NCBI RefSeq assembly: GCF_014695775.1
Contig: NZ_JACJOX010000031.1
Span: 43,223 to 107,222 of the forward strand
Direction: 5' to 3'
Length of the DNA: 64,000 nucleotides
Source of the DNA: Leptolyngbya sp. FACHB-60
GTDB lineage: Bacteria; Cyanobacteriota; Cyanobacteriia; Phormidesmidales; Phormidesmidaceae
Under the pieces are notes generated by a model. The model saw only the letters and a list, made by a program, of their open reading frames with translations. It had not been told where the DNA came from and made no database searches. Within the stretch, counting starts at the first letter, position 1. Every line of letters begins with the position of its first letter. Positions 18,276 to 26,548 of this stretch are shown here, piece by piece. Both the position numbers and the translations under genes were made by a program.

Positions 18276-18411
18276 AGACTTGTTATGTCAAGGTCTTTAG
18301 ACTTAATCCTGCTGGGGTTGTGGGCGTTAACGCTAAACCCACCTATGTCAGGGCTTAGACTGAATGATAGATTTTAATCCACTCCATACCCGGCAGTTAG
18401 GCCACTCAATT

Positions 18412-18645
18412 ATGCAAAACTCTGCCTCTCCTTCCGGCGAACGGTCGGCGGAAAAAGTTGATCTCTCAGTACAAATCGACAAAGACCTGCTCGACCAGGT
18501 TTCCCACCTTTCCCCTGACCCTAGCAAGGTGATCGATGTTGCCCTGCGGCAGTGGCTGCGGGGCGATCGCCGCTACGAAGATGATCTGGTGCGCCACCTG
18601 CCCCGCAATCCAACGGTGCCTCCTAAGGGCGAGTGGAACGATTAG
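18412..18645 (+). CDS. Orphan ribbon-helix-helix (CcdA/CopG-like) protein
   Basis: A 77-residue protein with an N-terminal linker and a compact ribbon-helix-helix module (VDLSVQIDKDLLDQV, then PSKVIDVALRQWLRGDR), like antitoxins and small DNA-binding regulators. The tail (RRYEDDLVRHLP) resembles the disordered toxin-binding part of CcdA-type antitoxins. No toxin gene adjoins it: the next gene is a histidine kinase 129 bp away behind a hairpin. The ATG at 18412 is chosen over 18364, whose extra 16 residues look non-coding. It may be a solitary antitoxin or a transcription factor. Confidence 0.65.
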   Translation: MQNSASPSGERSAEKVDLSVQIDKDLLDQVSHLSPDPSKVIDVALRQWLRGDRRYEDDLVRHLPRNPTVPPKGEWND

Positions 18646-18673
18646 GTGTGGGCAGATAGGGTTCAGGGTATAC

Positions 18674-18710
18674 GGTATAGGGTTTAAGGCTACCCCTTAA
18701 ACCCTATACC
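18674..18710 (+). terminator. Perfect 16-bp hairpin downstream of the RHH gene
   Basis: Arms 18674-18689 and 18695-18710 are exact reverse complements with a 5-base loop, 28 bp past the stop of the ribbon-helix-helix gene. No clear T-run follows. The surrounding bases carry several GGGTTTA/TAAACCC-like units, so the hairpin may also be part of a dispersed repeat. It would separate that gene from the kinase operon. Confidence 0.6.
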
Positions 18711-18774
18711 TGACACTCTAAACCCTTCCAAGATCCATCCCAACTAGAGCCATTGGTGCGATCCGTTGGTTAAC

Positions 18775-20613
18775 ATGGGAGCGTTCCGGCCTCTTACCCC
18801 TATGCGATCGCGACCTTCTTTCTCGACCTTGGCGGCGGCCAGCCCAGCGGATGCTATTTCCGCCTGGATCATGGTGCTCAGCCCTGCGGCGGTGGTGGAG
18901 TCAATTCAAACTGTGGGGAACAAAGCTCTGCCAGAGGCGCTAACAGCTAACTGGGTGGGGCGATCGCTGGCCGAAATCGTCTCCTTTGCTACTCCCCATA
19001 CCCTGGGTCAGGCACTCGAAAGCCTAGCTACCCGCCAGGAACCGGTGCAGCTGCCAGGACGCTGCCCGTTGGGATCCCACAGCATTGATGTGCAGTGGGT
19101 GCTTCAACCCTTAATTGGCCTAGACGGCCAGTTGTTTCGCATTGCCGCCACAGGCTACCTGGCTGACCCGCACGGGTTGGCTGGCATTCCCTGGCTGCGA
19201 ACCGTAGAAGCTCCCGCTGCGGTCCAGGAGAACTTGCCTGGGGCCTGCGCCCAGCTGCAAACCTACTCGCCCCGGCTCACCCAAATTACCCGCAACGTCC
19301 GCTGGACGCTGGATCTAGAAATTATTCGTCAGCAGACGGTAGAGGGTCTGGGCGACTTGTTTGGGGTGAACCGCTGCCTAGTGTGCAGCTGCGACGCTAT
19401 CCCCAACATGACTCCTCAGGCTGCCACAGTGACCGCTGAGTATACGCGGTTGGGCGATTTGCCCAGCTGGCAGGGGCAGGTGTGGACGCTAGCCGAAACA
19501 CCTTGCCTCAGTGCTGCGGCTCAGTCGTCAGTGGCGGTGGTGCCGCAGCGGCAGCCCGCTGACCCGTCTATCGTAGCGGTGGCCACTCGCTACCAAAACA
19601 CCATCAACGGCTTTATCGTGCTCCACGATCGCCCCGATCGCCCCTGGTCAGACATTGAGCTAAATTTGCTCACTGACTTGGCCGATCAGGTAGGTACGGC
19701 GATCGCCCACGCCACCCTATTCGGCGAGAGCCATGCCCTAGCTATCAAACTCCAGCAGGCCAACGCCAGCCTGATGGAAAAGCAGCTTGAGTTTCAGGAG
19801 GCCCGCCGCCAAGCTGAAGAAGCCCGCCAGCAGGCCGAAGAAGCCTCGCGCCTGAAGAGCGAGTTTTTGGCCAATACCTCCCACGAGCTGCGCACCCCGC
19901 TCAACGGCATGATTGGCTTTCTCAGACTTGTGCTCGACGGCATGGCCGACGACCCCGCCGAGCAAGAAGAATTTATTGAGGAGGCGCATAAGTCAGCCAT
20001 CCACCTCTTGCAGCTGATCAACGATGTGCTCGACATCGCCAAGATTGAAGCGGGCAAAATGCAGATCGACATGGGGCCAATTAGCCTCAAGGAGCTGCTG
20101 GCCGATGTGGAAAACTTCATGCGCCACCAGGCCGACGAAAAGCACCTGGCTTTCGACATTTTGCTGCCCGCCACCCGCGACGACATTACCGTCAACGGCA
20201 ATTATCAGCGCTTGCTCCAGGTGCTCATCAACCTCGTGGGTAATGCTATCAAGTTCACCCACGAGGGTGGTGTCACCATCAGCGCCGAGGTGAAGCCCCA
20301 ACAGATGGAATACCAGGGCAAAACCTGGCCCGGCCTGGTCAAAATTAGCGTGGCTGACACGGGCATTGGTGTTTCTCTTGAAAAGCAAGACCGCTTGTTT
20401 CAGAGCTTTAGCCAGGTGGATGGCGATCGCACCCGTCAGTATGGCGGCACGGGTCTAGGGCTAGCGATTTCCCAGCGTCTGGTGGAGGCCATGGGCGGCG
20501 TAGTGCAGTTTATCAGTATGGGCGAGGGGCTAGGCTCCACGGTGACCTTCACGGCACTGCTCTACCAGAAGCCGGTAGTGATCGACAAAGAGCCGGTATA
20601 TCCACCGAAATAG
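18775..20613 (+). CDS. Soluble sensor histidine kinase (PAS-like, GAF, HisKA, HATPase)
   Basis: A 612-residue kinase without membrane spans. The N-terminal 130 residues look PAS-like; about 155-310 is a GAF domain with ADQVGTAIAHATLF at its end. A short coiled coil of QAEEA repeats leads into the HisKA domain, whose H box is NTSHELRTPLNGM (phosphorylated His about 370). The ATPase domain has N box LVGNAIKFTHE, G1 DTGIGV and G2 GGTGLGLAI. There is no receiver domain and no adjacent response regulator, so its partner is unknown. ATG 18775 is used; ATG 18802 is also possible. Only 45 bp separate it from the ATPase gene, suggesting one operon. Confidence 0.88.
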   Translation: MGAFRPLTPMRSRPSFSTLAAASPADAISAWIMVLSPAAVVESIQTVGNKALPEALTANWVGRSLAEIVSFATPHTLGQALESLATRQEPVQLPGRCPLGSHSIDVQWVLQPLIGLDGQLFRIAATGYLADPHGLAGIPWLRTVEAPAAVQENLPGACAQLQTYSPRLTQITRNVRWTLDLEIIRQQTVEGLGDLFGVNRCLVCSCDAIPNMTPQAATVTAEYTRLGDLPSWQGQVWTLAETPCLSAAAQSSVAVVPQRQPADPSIVAVATRYQNTINGFIVLHDRPDRPWSDIELNLLTDLADQVGTAIAHATLFGESHALAIKLQQANASLMEKQLEFQEARRQAEEARQQAEEASRLKSEFLANTSHELRTPLNGMIGFLRLVLDGMADDPAEQEEFIEEAHKSAIHLLQLINDVLDIAKIEAGKMQIDMGPISLKELLADVENFMRHQADEKHLAFDILLPATRDDITVNGNYQRLLQVLINLVGNAIKFTHEGGVTISAEVKPQQMEYQGKTWPGLVKISVADTGIGVSLEKQDRLFQSFSQVDGDRTRQYGGTGLGLAISQRLVEAMGGVVQFISMGEGLGSTVTFTALLYQKPVVIDKEPVYPPK

Positions 20614-20658
20614 AGAGTTTGCGGTTACGATAGGGCTGTTTCCGCCATCCTTGCCATC

Positions 20659-21993
20659 ATGACCAGCAAACGAGCCACCACGCTCAAACAAGCCTTCCAA
20701 GTTTGCGATTTGGGGGCGTTAACTGGGGCTGCGATTGATCGCTATTACGTAGATCTGTCTTCAGTACGCAGTGCTCAGTCAATTACCAGCGTTAGTCACC
20801 GGCTTGATTTTCTTGACCCTGGACAACCCGCTGCCGTTCTCTTTACCGGGCACCGGGGCTGCGGCAAAAGTACCGAGCTACAGCGCATCAAACGGCGGTG
20901 GGAGCTACAGTACAACGTCATCTATATCAAAGCTACTGATGAGTTAGACATTAACGATGGTGACTACAAAGACATTTATCTGGTCATCGTCAAATATCTG
21001 ACTCAAGCTCTACAAAGCTGGGGGCTCAGCAGTGATTCAACCCTGGTCAGAGCCTTTGAAGACTGGTTCAAAGATATTACTCAGGAAACCGAGCGCACTA
21101 AAGAAACCTCTGTGTCTGTAGAGGGTAAGGCAGGCGTAGGCGGCGGCATTCCCAACTTGTTGGCCATGTCCGTCAATCTGCTGGCTCAAATCAAAGGGTC
21201 AGAAAAGCACAAGAAACTCATTCGTGAAAGCTTGCAGCAGGGGTTTTCGCGTCTGCAAGAACACACCAACGCTCTGCTTAAGGATGCCTTTGAAAAGCTC
21301 AGAGAAAAACAGCCTAATACCAAAGGCTTTCTCTTCATCTTTGACAACCTCGATCGGGTGCCGCCCCAGGTAGGTGAACACCTGTTCCTCAAATACGCCA
21401 ACCAGTTGGCCGAGCTGCACTGCACCGTAATCTACACCGTCCCCATTTCGGTGATTTATTCGGGCAACAACTTCGCCAACGTCTTTGGTGATCTCAACGT
21501 AATGCCTATGGTCAACATTTACCAGTTTGAGCGAGAGCCTGCTGAGTTAGCCTACAACCCTAACGGGCTGGAGGCGATGGCCAACCTCATCGATCAACGA
21601 GTTGATACGGAACAGCTTTTTGAAAGCAGGGAGATCTTGCATGAGCTAGTGCGGTTAAGCGGTGGGCATGTGCGCCAGCTTATGCAGCTCATTCGTACGG
21701 CCTGTCTGAATGCACAAGGCAGCAAGATTTCAGCCACGGATGTAGAACGCGCTGCTGCTAAAGAGCAAAACCACTTCGAGCGCTTCATCCCCAGCGACCA
21801 CTACCCGGTGCTGGTCGACATTTACCGCCACAAGGGAGTTCAGCTCGATCCGGCGGCTCAAGCTATGATGCAGTCAATGCTGTTCAACATCACCGTGCTG
21901 GAGTATGAACAGTTGGACAACCTGCAAGCCTGGAAATACATCAACCCACTGGTGAGGCGAACCAATGCCTTTCGGGAAGCTCTTCGGGCGTAG
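20659..21993 (+). CDS. P-loop AAA/STAND-like ATPase, partner of the TPR protein
   Basis: A 444-residue ATPase. Walker A is GHRGCGKS (about residues 64-71) and Walker B is FLFIFDNLDRV (about 224-234). A sensor-like YTVPISVIYSG strand follows, and an arginine-rich LSGGHVRQLMQLIRTA helix resembles the C-terminal lid of AAA/ORC-type STAND ATPases. The region between Walker A and B is largely helical. It overlaps the start of the next gene by 29 bp, so the two proteins are probably co-translated. I know no assigned function; such ATPase-plus-repeat pairs are common in signalling and in defence against phage, but nothing here proves either. Confidence 0.75.
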   Translation: MTSKRATTLKQAFQVCDLGALTGAAIDRYYVDLSSVRSAQSITSVSHRLDFLDPGQPAAVLFTGHRGCGKSTELQRIKRRWELQYNVIYIKATDELDINDGDYKDIYLVIVKYLTQALQSWGLSSDSTLVRAFEDWFKDITQETERTKETSVSVEGKAGVGGGIPNLLAMSVNLLAQIKGSEKHKKLIRESLQQGFSRLQEHTNALLKDAFEKLREKQPNTKGFLFIFDNLDRVPPQVGEHLFLKYANQLAELHCTVIYTVPISVIYSGNNFANVFGDLNVMPMVNIYQFEREPAELAYNPNGLEAMANLIDQRVDTEQLFESREILHELVRLSGGHVRQLMQLIRTACLNAQGSKISATDVERAAAKEQNHFERFIPSDHYPVLVDIYRHKGVQLDPAAQAMMQSMLFNITVLEYEQLDNLQAWKYINPLVRRTNAFREALRA

Positions 21994-23854
21994 TAAGCCC
22001 TCTCAGCCATCGCCAACCCCTCAGACACCGCAATCAGAGCAGGTCGTTTCCCCATGGGAAGCCCAAAATGAAGACACGATTGTAGAACTGGCTCGGTTTA
22101 TTGACTTTGCCGAAGGTTTCACCATCGGTTTTGTAGAAATTAGCTTTCCTAGGGATATTGATGACTTGCTCAAGGTGCTGCGCAAACGCCTAGAGTGCCA
22201 TTTGACAGAGTTTTATGTCTTTGACTTATCAGACCCCAGCCTCACCTACTTACAAGATGAATTAAGCCAGCGCATTGACCAGATTGCCAACTCTATTTCT
22301 ACCCTGGTGAATCCTAAAAGGGTGATTTTGGTGAAGGGGCTAGAGAACTCGATTGGTCTGTTTGGTGACTACCCCCCGGTGCTGCAAGACCTTAACTTTG
22401 TGCGCGATGCCTTAGCCGACTCGGTGCCCTACCCGGTGCTGTTCTGCCTGCCCAGCTACGCTATCAATCGGGTGATCAAATTTGCGCCCGACTTTTGGAG
22501 CTGGAAATCGGGAGTTTTTCGCATTCTCGCCAGCCACGACCGGCAGGATGAGGCGTCAATCTATGCGCTCCATACTAGAAAACTATTGGGCGGTGCTAGC
22601 CAGCTAGAGAAACAAGAACAGATCAAGCTACTGGAAAAACTGGCCCAAGAATTTGATCCTCTAGCTGCCAACCGCAACAAAACCGATCTCCGTATTGCTG
22701 TCCAAGCATTAATAGAATTGGGGATTGTTTATATCTCCTCTGGGGAATTTCTGAAAGCTCAAGCAGCCCTGAAACCGACCACCCAAATTTTTGTCAAATC
22801 AGAATGGCAACCTGAAACCCAACGTGATGTGGCGATTCGAATCAGGTACCTAATTTGGCAGGGATGGTTAGATTGTAGATTAGGACGTGTGGCTCAAGCC
22901 AATCAAGGCTTGAACACCGCCTTGGTGCTGAGCGGTCAGATTGATCTTGATCTTAAAGCTGTTTCCTCCTCTTGTTTAGGACGTCTCAAAGCTCAGCAGG
23001 GCCAGATTGAAAAGGCGATCACGCTCTTCCAGCAGGCCTTAGACATCCACGAGCACATTGGCCACCCTCAGGGCAAAGCCAGAAACCTTCACGCAATTGC
23101 CAGCATTAAAGTTCAGCAGGGCCAGGTTGAAGAGGCGATTGCGCTCTTCCAGCAATCTGTGGTCATCTACGAACACATCGGCGACGCCCATGGCAAAGCT
23201 GCTACTCTCAACGCAATTGCCAGCATTAAAGTTCAGCAGGGCCAGGTTGAAGAGGCGATTACGCTCTTCCAGCAATCTATGGTCATCTACGAACACATCG
23301 GCGACGCCCATGGCAAAGCTGCTACTCTCAACGAAATTGCCAAGATTAAAGTTCAGCAGGGCCAGGTTGAAGAGGCGATTACGCTCTTCCAGCAATCCTT
23401 AAAAATCGACGAACGCATTGGCAACCCATATGGCAAAGCTGCCACTTTAAAAGAAATCGCCAAGATCAAAGCTCAGCAGGGTCAGGTGGAGGAGGCAAGC
23501 AAACTCTTTCAGCAGTCTTTAGATATCTTTGAGCGCATCGGCAGCCCCTATGGCAAAGCTGCTACCCTTCGTGAATTAGCTAGCATAAGTGCCAATCAAG
23601 GAGATGTAGACAAAGCTAACAAGCTTTATGAAGAGTCCTTGGCCATCTTGAAACGAGTTGGTGCAGTTTTAGGCCAAGCTAAAACTCTATGGAAATACGG
23701 GGAATTTTTGGCTGATGATCAACCTGATCTCACCATTGCTGTCTCCTATTTACAAGAGTCCCTGGACATTTTGAGAAGACTCGGTTCACCCGATGCTGTT
23801 ACAGTGAAAGCTCTTCTTGAGCAAGTACAAGTTAGGGCAAATAGCTATCCTTAA
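21965..23854 (+). CDS. STAND-like pseudo-ATPase domain fused to TPR repeats
   Basis: A 629-residue protein. After a Pro/Ser linker, residues about 35-195 resemble a P-loop ATPase: strand FTIGFVEISF, Walker-B-like RVILVKGLENSIG (about 119-131), sensor-like PVLFCLPSYAIN, and APDFWSWKSGVF. The position where a Walker A loop should be has FPRDIDDLL and lacks GxxGxGK[ST], so nucleotide binding is doubtful. Residues about 200-335 are helical TPR-like repeats. Residues about 339-590 contain seven 40-residue TPRs of the form QQGQVEEAITLFQQS..I..., several almost identical in DNA. TPRs usually bind proteins or peptides. The 29-bp overlap with the upstream ATPase suggests a two-subunit system. Confidence 0.78.
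   Translation: MPFGKLFGRSKPSQPSPTPQTPQSEQVVSPWEAQNEDTIVELARFIDFAEGFTIGFVEISFPRDIDDLLKVLRKRLECHLTEFYVFDLSDPSLTYLQDELSQRIDQIANSISTLVNPKRVILVKGLENSIGLFGDYPPVLQDLNFVRDALADSVPYPVLFCLPSYAINRVIKFAPDFWSWKSGVFRILASHDRQDEASIYALHTRKLLGGASQLEKQEQIKLLEKLAQEFDPLAANRNKTDLRIAVQALIELGIVYISSGEFLKAQAALKPTTQIFVKSEWQPETQRDVAIRIRYLIWQGWLDCRLGRVAQANQGLNTALVLSGQIDLDLKAVSSSCLGRLKAQQGQIEKAITLFQQALDIHEHIGHPQGKARNLHAIASIKVQQGQVEEAIALFQQSVVIYEHIGDAHGKAATLNAIASIKVQQGQVEEAITLFQQSMVIYEHIGDAHGKAATLNEIAKIKVQQGQVEEAITLFQQSLKIDERIGNPYGKAATLKEIAKIKAQQGQVEEASKLFQQSLDIFERIGSPYGKAATLRELASISANQGDVDKANKLYEESLAILKRVGAVLGQAKTLWKYGEFLADDQPDLTIAVSYLQESLDILRRLGSPDAVTVKALLEQVQVRANSYP
22981..23580 (+). repeat. Tandem 120-bp repeats encoding TPR units
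   Basis: Five consecutive 120-bp units inside the TPR gene. The copy at 23101-23220 and the next at 23221-23340 differ at only three of 120 positions, and 23341-23460 is also very close over its first 60 bases. The outer units are more diverged. The pattern indicates recent in-frame duplication. Confidence 0.93.
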
Positions 23855-23878
23855 ACTAATTTGACCTCAGGTTTTTCG

Positions 23879-24721
23879 CTAGAGCAGGTAGGCGGGGCGA
23901 GCGGTTTGAGCTTGGGTCAGAGTGTTGTGTACAGCGTCCCAATTTTCGGCAGAAATTAGCGCCTTCATCCGCTCTAGCTGGTGCTGATATTGAGACAATG
24001 CATCCAGCAGTGCGGTGCGGTTGTGGCGGGCCATGAGGGTGCCTAGCTCGGGCACGCCGCCGCCCACCCGGCTGGTGTCTTGAAAACCCGAGCTGGCTAG
24101 AGTTTGGGCGAGCGCCAGAATAGTGGAGTCAGCTTCCCCCTGGCAAGCAAGAATCAGGCTGCTGCTGACCATCACCGGCAGGTGTGAGATCCAGGCGACG
24201 GCGCGATCGTGCTGGTCGGGGTGGCACTGGCAGAGGTTAGCGCCGAGACTGGCGGCGATCGTCCTCACCCGCTCCAACGCCTCAGGGTTCGTTGCTGTAG
24301 TCGGAGTGAGCACGTAAGGGCGATCGCGAAACAACCCCGCTTCCGCGACCGCCAGCCCGGCCTCGGCCTTACCCGCCATCGGGTGCCCGCCCACAAAGCC
24401 AGGCCACAAAGCCTCCAGACTAGGTACAAGCTCTCCTTTTACTGACGCCACATCGGTGACCACCGCTCCCTCAGATAGGTAGGGGGCGATCGCCGCCGCC
24501 GTATCGACGACAGCATCAATCGGGGTGCAGATAAACACCACATCGGCCTCGGACACCAGCGCCAACTCGGTGCCAGCCTCAGTCACGGCTCCCATCGCCA
24601 GAGCCTCTTCGGCAGTGGCGGTGCGGCGGGCAATGCCCACGATGGGATGACCGTACCGAGTTAAATCGAGCCCCAACGAGCCGCCGATTAGGCCCAAACC
24701 AATGATGGCAATGCGTTCCAT
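23879..24721 (-). CDS. tyrA: Prephenate/arogenate dehydrogenase
   Basis: A 280-residue enzyme of tyrosine synthesis that oxidatively decarboxylates arogenate or prephenate. The N-terminal Rossmann motif GLGLIGGSLGLDL is clear. It is followed by DVVFICTPIDAV, DVASVKGELV and the GGHPMAGKAEAGL active-site segment, then AVAWISHLPVMVS with the conserved His. Cyanobacterial TyrA enzymes are generally NADP-dependent arogenate dehydrogenases, and the R-R after the second strand (GIARRTAT) fits NADP preference. No ACT or chorismate mutase domain is fused. The gene is monocistronic, convergent with the TPR gene (24-bp gap). Confidence 0.93.
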   Translation of the reverse strand: MERIAIIGLGLIGGSLGLDLTRYGHPIVGIARRTATAEEALAMGAVTEAGTELALVSEADVVFICTPIDAVVDTAAAIAPYLSEGAVVTDVASVKGELVPSLEALWPGFVGGHPMAGKAEAGLAVAEAGLFRDRPYVLTPTTATNPEALERVRTIAASLGANLCQCHPDQHDRAVAWISHLPVMVSSSLILACQGEADSTILALAQTLASSGFQDTSRVGGGVPELGTLMARHNRTALLDALSQYQHQLERMKALISAENWDAVHNTLTQAQTARPAYLL

Positions 24722-24899
24722 AGCTGTAACCCCGTATCCAGAGCAAACCCTAACAGCATATCGGTGGGGCGATACCTAGCGACCCCAACCAGTCATCTAT
24801 GCGACAATAAACGCCTGTAGCTGAGCGGGCAACCCTCCGCTTCCTCCAGTCGTCAACCATTCCAATTCATTCTTTCGTGGCGCTGCGGCGTTTCCCCCC

Positions 24900-26432
24900 G
24901 TGATTGAGGCCCAAGTACACCAACAACTGCGCGCGCTGCTGCGGGAATGGGGAGAGCCGAGCTGGCCCCACCACCTGACGCTGGCGCGGTTAGTGGCGCG
25001 GGCGCTGCGGCTGGGGCGCAGCGCGTTGATGCAGGTGGGCGGCCTATCGGGTTATCAGGGCGAATATCGCCTCAGCTACCTGATTGCGCTGATGATGTGG
25101 CCTGGCCCGGCGGTGGTGGTGGCTCCTGACTCCACAGCCCAGCGGGTGCTGATGGTTGATATTCCTCGCCTGCAAGAAAAGCTGCGGCTGCGGAAGCCGG
25201 TGCAGATGGGCGATCGCTGGCCTGGCGACGGTTTTGACGGGCTGCTAATCACGACGCCCGAAGCCTGGCTGGGCGATCGCCTGGAGGGGGGCCACCAGTT
25301 CCCTGACGGCATCCCTACGCTGATTGACGATGCCGACAACCTCGAACTTTGGCTACACCAGCAGCTCACCGTTGACCTCGGCACCCTCAACTGGACCCAC
25401 CTGGCGCTGGCCTACCCCGACCACCATAGCCTCATTCAAAACACCCACGTGGCCCTTACCCACGCGGCCTTTCAGCGCCCGGCCAACCCCTACCATCGCT
25501 ACTTGCTCGAAGAAGGCGATAGCCAGCAGCTCCAGCGCCTACACCAGGTGCTGACCGCTAGCCGCGCCAATGTGCCCCAAACCGAGGGGCCAATGCCGCC
25601 CCAGTGGGCGAAGTTCTGGCAGCGGTTTAACCCGCCCGACCATCTGCTCTGGTTTGCGGTTGATCGCGATCGCGGCCAAATGACGCTCCACTGCGCTCCG
25701 GTAGAACTCGTCACCGCTATGACCTCGGTGTGGCCCCGCCAGCCGGTGGTGCTGATTGGGGCTGCCCTTGACCCTGACGAAGCGGCCGAAAATTTTCGTC
25801 AGCGCCTAGGGCTGGGCGATCTCACCTGCCTCCAGTTCACCCCTAATCGGCAAAACGACGCCATTCAGCTCTACCTGCCCACCCAACTGCCCCTGCCCAA
25901 CACCCCCCAATTTCAAGGGGTGCTGCACCAGGAAATTCGCCGTCTGCTAAACGTCGCCCGTCCCCAAATCTCTGGCCCCACGGTAATCTTGCTGGATGAT
26001 CTACCCCTAAAAGGTCAGCTGGGGGCAATGCTAGCTGGAGAGTTTGGCTCGCGGGTGCAGGTGGAGAATGCTGCCATCGACACCAACGGCATTCTCGTCA
26101 GCGGCTGGGCATTTTGGCGACAGCACCAGGCGCTGTTACCGCCCCCGGCGGTGCTAATTATTGCGACCCTGCCCCTGCCTTCTCTAGAAAACCCGATGGT
26201 GGCCGGGCGCGTGGCCTATCACAAGCGGCGGCGGCAGGACTGGTTTCGGCTGTACCTCTTCCCCACAGCGGTGACGGAGTTGCAGCGGGCTGTAGCCCCC
26301 TCTCGGTTGCATGGAGGCACCGTGGCCCTGCTCGACACCCGCGTGCACTACCGCAGCTACGGAGCACAAATTTTAGAAGCACTGAGCCCAGCGGCCTGCA
26401 CGCGATCGCTGCCCACCCAGTGGGGGCCTTAG
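24900..26432 (+). CDS. DinG/XPD-like helicase-family protein with degenerate motifs
   Basis: A 510-residue protein that starts at a GTG. The layout follows DinG-type superfamily 2 helicases: an N-terminal motor-like part (ALMQVGGLSGYQGEYRLSYL, where the P-loop should be), an acidic motif II position reading IDDADNLE instead of DEAH, and a C-terminal half with ENPMVAGRVAYHKRRRQDWFRLYLFP and AVTELQRAVAP. A normal GxGKT Walker A is absent, and the motif VI QxxGRxxR position is degraded. It may therefore be a non-catalytic structural relative. Cyanobacterial homologues are usually annotated as ATP-dependent helicases, so the family call rests on general resemblance. Confidence 0.6.
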   Translation: MIEAQVHQQLRALLREWGEPSWPHHLTLARLVARALRLGRSALMQVGGLSGYQGEYRLSYLIALMMWPGPAVVVAPDSTAQRVLMVDIPRLQEKLRLRKPVQMGDRWPGDGFDGLLITTPEAWLGDRLEGGHQFPDGIPTLIDDADNLELWLHQQLTVDLGTLNWTHLALAYPDHHSLIQNTHVALTHAAFQRPANPYHRYLLEEGDSQQLQRLHQVLTASRANVPQTEGPMPPQWAKFWQRFNPPDHLLWFAVDRDRGQMTLHCAPVELVTAMTSVWPRQPVVLIGAALDPDEAAENFRQRLGLGDLTCLQFTPNRQNDAIQLYLPTQLPLPNTPQFQGVLHQEIRRLLNVARPQISGPTVILLDDLPLKGQLGAMLAGEFGSRVQVENAAIDTNGILVSGWAFWRQHQALLPPPAVLIIATLPLPSLENPMVAGRVAYHKRRRQDWFRLYLFPTAVTELQRAVAPSRLHGGTVALLDTRVHYRSYGAQILEALSPAACTRSLPTQWGP

Positions 26433-26486
26433 GGCAGAGCCGTGAAATTCTAGAATGTGGACGTTGATTACACCGCAGGGCGATCG

Positions 26487-26548
26487 GTGAACGCAACCCA
26501 AGCTCTGTTGGTCACCGGCTTTGAACCATATTCCTTAGGTGTTATGAC
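26487..26548 (+). pseudogene. Possible N-terminal remnant of a pyroglutamyl-peptidase-like gene
   Basis: From a GTG at 26487 the frame reads NATQALLVTGFEPYS, close to the LVTGFEPFG opening of pyrrolidone-carboxylate peptidases. It is lost within about 15 residues at the edge of the acetyltransferase gene, and no continuation is seen after that gene. It could be a relic cut by insertion, or chance. Confidence 0.3.

Noticed and set aside
23039..23395. A 118-residue minus-strand frame with internal repeats
   Set aside because: It is the antisense of the 120-bp TPR repeats; the repeats explain both its length and its repeated residues.
22981..23580. Tandem repeats considered as a CRISPR array
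   Set aside because: The units are 120-bp, contiguous, in frame and without spacers, so they are protein-coding repeats.
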